DNA of 5,648 nucleotides from Clostridiales bacterium UBA5888. Lineage in GTDB: Bacteria > Bacillota > Clostridia > Oscillospirales > Oscillospiraceae. The stretch lies in assembly GCA_002431965.1 (NCBI GenBank), contig DJEW01000028.1:47679-53326 (forward strand). The letters run 5' to 3'. This document shows, piece by piece, positions 5,504 to 5,648 of this stretch; the stretch's first letter is position 1, and each line of letters starts with the position of its first letter. The notes beneath the pieces are model-generated. The model saw nothing but the letters and a program-made list of their open reading frames with translations, did not search any database and was not told the origin of the DNA. The position numbers and the translations under genes were made by a program.

Positions 5504-5648
5504 CTGCTATATGATTGCAAGAGTCTTTTGCAGAACATACAGCTATCTAGCAGCAATCCAGACTATCAAAAAGCAAAGCTTTGAAGCCGGATAACTGAGC
5601 CGCGGGGGAGCTTGAGGGGACAAGCCCCGCCTCAAATCGGATAAACCG
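5504..5648. other. Right-edge non-coding stretch with many inverted repeats
   Basis: No gene, tRNA or rRNA could be supported in these 145 bases. Visible structure: GCTGCTA (5503-5509) with TAGCAGC (5548-5554); GATTGC (5513-5518) with GCAATC (5553-5558); TGCAA (5516-5520) with TTGCA (5528-5532); the palindrome CAAAGCTTTG (5574-5583); and GCGGGG (5602-5607) with CCCCGC (5625-5630), enclosing CTTG/CAAG (5611-5614 with 5621-5624). The motif CGGATAA occurs at 5588-5594 and again at 5638-5644. It could be a structured leader, part of a dispersed repeat, or the edge of an element outside the window. Confidence 0.5.

Overview
The window looks like a chromosomal stretch from a fairly GC-rich, Gram-positive, Clostridia-type bacterium, perhaps an Oscillospiraceae-like anaerobe (inference). 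The signs are GGAGG-type ribosome binding sites, a TTG start, TTGnnn-17-TATAAT promoters, a Gly-X-Y collagen-like protein of the spore-surface type, an NlpC/P60-SH3 cell-wall hydrolase and a lipobox lipoprotein. No tRNA, rRNA, CRISPR array, transposase or phage gene was seen.

Layout: positions 1-1047 (+) hold the C-terminal part of a secreted cell-wall peptidase with two SH3 modules and an NlpC/P60 domain, ending at a hairpin terminator. Facing it, 1096-1758 (-) encodes a Cys-rich, collagen-like protein with a BclA-like C-terminal head. Upstream of that, 1854-2597 (-) encodes a DUF4213/DUF364 protein. The 95-nt gap between these two minus-strand genes holds a possible sporulation-type promoter and a 9-bp inverted repeat.

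The DUF364 gene is divergent from a lipoprotein gene of unknown function (2724-4037, +). The two genes have face-away vegetative promoters whose -35 hexamers lie on the same few bases. The lipoprotein gene converges on a methyltransferase gene (4221-5426, -), and a 16-bp bidirectional terminator separates them. The methyltransferase has its own promoter, whose -35 box lies across the loop and inner stem of a perfect 10-bp inverted repeat. The last ~145 bases (5504-5648) have no supportable gene but are rich in inverted repeats.

Three products are predicted to be exported or surface-located (peptidase, collagen-like protein, lipoprotein) and two cytoplasmic (DUF364 protein, methyltransferase). 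No shared pathway can be proven from this window. The best-supported regulatory link is the compact divergent promoter joining the DUF364 and lipoprotein genes. The least ordinary items are that promoter, the dyad-embedded methyltransferase promoter, the possible SigK-type control of the collagen-like gene, and the structured unexplained right edge.
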